NCBI GenBank assembly: GCA_019614645.1
Contig: JABWDB010000001.1
Location: 15,293,501-15,357,500, forward strand
Direction of reading: 5' to 3'
Source: Stratiolaelaps scimitus
Taxonomy: Eukaryota; Arthropoda; Arachnida; Mesostigmata; Laelapidae
Length of the DNA stretch: 64,000 nt
Position 1 is the first letter of the stretch. Every line of letters starts with the position of its first letter. Below the pieces are notes generated by a model that saw nothing but the letters and a program-made list of their open reading frames with translations, was not told the origin of the DNA and searched no databases. Shown here piece after piece: positions 62,201 through 64,000 of this stretch. Both the position numbers and the translations under genes were made by a program.

Positions 62201-63897
62201 TGACTGGCCAGAATGCTCTATACTTTTACTGTTTCTAAGAAAATACTTTTGTCTATAGATTTAGAAGAGACATGTATTTATTTGAGAGATTCCTTCCTGT
62301 CGAAGGTAAAAACACGCAACAACATTTTATTCAGGCAGTTTCCCCACATGTGCGCAAACTCATATATAATTGTATGCTAAAACGAATAGATGCGTAGACA
62401 CTTGTTAAGTTTTATAACGGATAGTTTGCAAAAAATCAAATAGGATTATATTTAAACCAAGCAGCACTTTTGAAGTGTAGTCACTAATTACTACATATAT
62501 TCGGAAACATAATCCGATAAAAATCCGCGCCGTAGAAGTGTAAGGTAGTGTACAATTATTTGTCTACGAGCTTACGACGTGATTCCGTACAAAACAATCT
62601 GAAACTATTGAATTGCCATTGGACCAAAGCCCCTTCGTAAGGAAGTGCTTCATATCTACCGTTCTCGAAAGACGAAGATATCATCCGGTTGCTTGTTTAA
62701 AAATTACCCCATGATTGCGAATAAACAAGTATTTCCTGCGGCAAGGAGGAAATCGGTTTCGCCTTCATCTAATTGCTGAGCTCGTTCAGAAGTCTGACGA
62801 AAGCAGCGCCCGGTGGCGTCGTGCATTCGCGTTCACCTTTGGAGGACACACGTAGGTGCAGAGGTTCGATCCTCACCGTTGCACATTTATATTTAAAAGA
62901 CGTTCGTCTTAAGAAGCAATATTGAAAACAGTACCGTGGATGTTACATTTTAGCTGAGAGTCTGCCCGGAGAATTTACTAGACTTCCCCACCGTTTTGTG
63001 AAATATTAGATTAGAGCTTCAAGATTTCACCTTTCAAGAAAGAAGTAATTGGAGATCATTGCTCAAATCGAGTGAAATATTCCACACCCATATTGTGTTA
63101 ACATCCCATTAGGCAGTTGTGTGCACTCAAGAATACGCTCGGCTTTTGAAAGTTTTGCAACTGTTACGTATTGGCTAGGCCAGGCTGTAACGAACGACGA
63201 TTATAATCACGAGCGGCCAGCTAATGCAGTCAGAGAACGCTTCTAAGAAATTCTTTGCTTAAATTCCCGTTGCGCAACTACGTATAGTGAATTAATTAAT
63301 TGAAGTGACCTTTCTGTAAGGTATTTAACCTTTTGTATAGTGAAGAGTAGCGTTAATGTAGCGTTCTCTACCTGTCGACGTAATCGATTAAAGTAGAGAA
63401 TGACAAAAAATGAATGACGCGCTTCATTGAATTGTAAGTTTAACATGGGTTACCGTCCCCTGCATCGAATATGGCATAATCGTTTACACGCAACTTATCT
63501 AGTGAATCATCTCATATCGCAGTTTATTCATTAACTTCGAGATAAAGTTTATAAATATACATAGCTTATATATTTCAAATATTCTTATAAATACAATAAC
63601 ATTTCCGTTGGATCTTCGCAAACTTTATGTCATTTTGCTCATTACGTTGCCTCTTTCCCGTTATACAGGGATCGCAGGAGGCTATTAACTGCTAGCGTTT
63701 CGGCAAGCCACACCCTACAGAACGCATCATTCTGTCGAAGCGTTTCCTTATGCATCTACGACATGTTGGGTATATCGGAAGTCGTTATATCCCTCCTTTG
63801 CCGTTGTCGCGAGTTGCCATTCTTTCTGACTTATCATCCCGCTGCATCAGAAAGAGACGCCTGTACATCTTGCGAGATACAACGCGGACCTCTGTAG
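59105..63897 (+). CDS. Unrecognised gene, five candidate exons, probably running off the right edge
   Basis: Candidate exons 59105-59250, 59368-59665, 59826-60020, 60260-60420 and from 63669 join with no phase conflict, giving about 340 aa if the last exon ends at its TAG (63895-63897). I do not recognise the product. It starts MSGFATAIGCPRCF with a CxxC pair, then an acidic helix (TDEDAETLLTLALAA), a basic Pro-rich part (RPDPPRKYPLGEKQ), a part with EFLVYSLDGKLCIRFV and a serine/acidic stretch, and a C-terminal part rich in Ser and Cys (SHTLQNASFCRSVSLC). Donors of exons 2 and 3 (TTG|GTGAAT, GTG|GTAACC) are weak; the others are good. Exon 5 could instead splice at TTGG|GTATAT (63778), taking the gene out of the window. 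A GC-rich stretch just upstream (58.7-59.1 kb) would suit a promoter. Confidence 0.42.
59368..59665 (+). CDS. Unrecognised gene, candidate exon 2
   Basis: The acceptor is strong (T-rich run ending TTTAGACAG|) and the first base completes the codon left open by exon 1. It encodes ISGACGPRDRSC and NDTGPILGTVPRGVIYDEY. The frame stays open to TGA at 59699-59701, so a terminal exon there is an alternative to the weak donor TTG|GTGAAT. Confidence 0.42.
59826..60020 (+). CDS. Unrecognised gene, candidate exon 3
   Basis: 65 codons from GATTACAG| to GTCGGTG|GTAACC, phase 0 on both sides. It encodes LAEFLVYSLDGKLCIRF and SSSESPENPF. If the donor is not used the frame ends at TAG 60030-60032. Confidence 0.4.
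60260..60420 (+). CDS. Unrecognised gene, candidate exon 4
   Basis: From TTCTAGTTTCGCAG| (good acceptor) to GATAAAGG|GTAAAT, starting in phase 0 and ending in phase 2. It encodes REDICCSHSVFAVWSV and MLLSELREHIKVVSV. Confidence 0.38.
61905..61960 (+). repeat. Short direct repeat in GC-rich block
   Basis: CGTCCCGCAGACCGCC occurs twice, about 32 bases apart, in a GC-rich stretch with an unrecognised 93-codon ORF (61856-62137). Confidence 0.7.
62812..62888 (+). repeat. tRNA-like sequence (A and B box), possible SINE
   Basis: GGTGGCGTCGTGCATTCGCG resembles an A box and GAGGTTCGATCCTC forms a perfect T arm with a B box. No 7-base acceptor stem was found. Confidence 0.35.
63669..63897 (+). CDS. 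Unrecognised gene, candidate exon 5
   Basis: The acceptor GCCTCTTTCCCGTTATACAG| is one of the best in the window. One base completes the codon left by the previous exon, then 75 codons run to TAG. It encodes DRRRLLTASVSASHTLQNAS and later CRCRELPFFLTYHP. The minus strand is also open here for about 45 codons, but without a start. Confidence 0.4.
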
Positions 63898-64000
63898 CGC
63901 CGCCGCTACCACCCAGCTCCCTGTAGTCCCCCTCTCATATGGGCTTAGGGCCCGTCCGACAATATGAATGCACCTGAGCGTCTGCGTAGCCGTGGCCGTG

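Larger units (their letters stand above)
60421..63668. other. Probable 3.2 kb intron of the right-edge gene
   Basis: AT-rich ends and a GC-rich centre (61.5-62.2 kb) with a C run, direct repeats and a 93-codon ORF of no recognised family. A tRNA-like sequence lies at 62812-62888. Confidence 0.4.

Overview
This is eukaryotic nuclear DNA. Genes are split by canonical GT-AG introns, intergenic space is wide and rich in (TA)n microsatellites, and Tc1/mariner and non-LTR relics are scattered through it. The two complete genes (an Argonaute and a heparan sulfate 2-O-sulfotransferase) and a LIM-homeobox exon are animal genes. Compact introns and the protein character suggest an arthropod. I suspect a mite (parasitiform acarine), but the sequence alone does not settle this.

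Layout, left to right. Positions 1-10.5 kb hold no gene I can name; there is a decayed Tc1-type transposase (about 4.57-5.02 kb), GC-rich patches and microsatellites. On the minus strand, an unmistakable LIM domain exon of an LMX1-type LIM-homeodomain factor lies at 10549-10759. Two candidate upstream exons with compatible phases lie at 16869-17142 and 21096-21180, and a GC-rich possible promoter region lies at 21.3-22.9 kb. The second LIM domain and the homeodomain were not found and probably lie beyond base 1. A mariner relic sits at 23.6-24.2 kb. A complete three-exon Argonaute (847 aa, slicer tetrad present) runs on the minus strand from 29371 to 25824. A seven-exon Hs2st (420 aa) runs on the plus strand from 36225 to 46124 and carries a mariner relic in intron 2. 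From 46.1 to 54.2 kb I see no gene. A decayed non-LTR reverse transcriptase lies at 54.2-55.3 kb on the minus strand. From about 59.1 kb to the right edge, a chain of five phase-compatible candidate exons on the plus strand makes up a gene I do not recognise.

The named genes do not form one pathway. Argonaute acts in small-RNA silencing, Hs2st in Golgi heparan sulfate modification, and LMX1 in transcription during development. The least explained parts are the unrecognised right-edge gene, the acidic exon upstream of LMX1, and a short interspersed repeat present in at least four copies.
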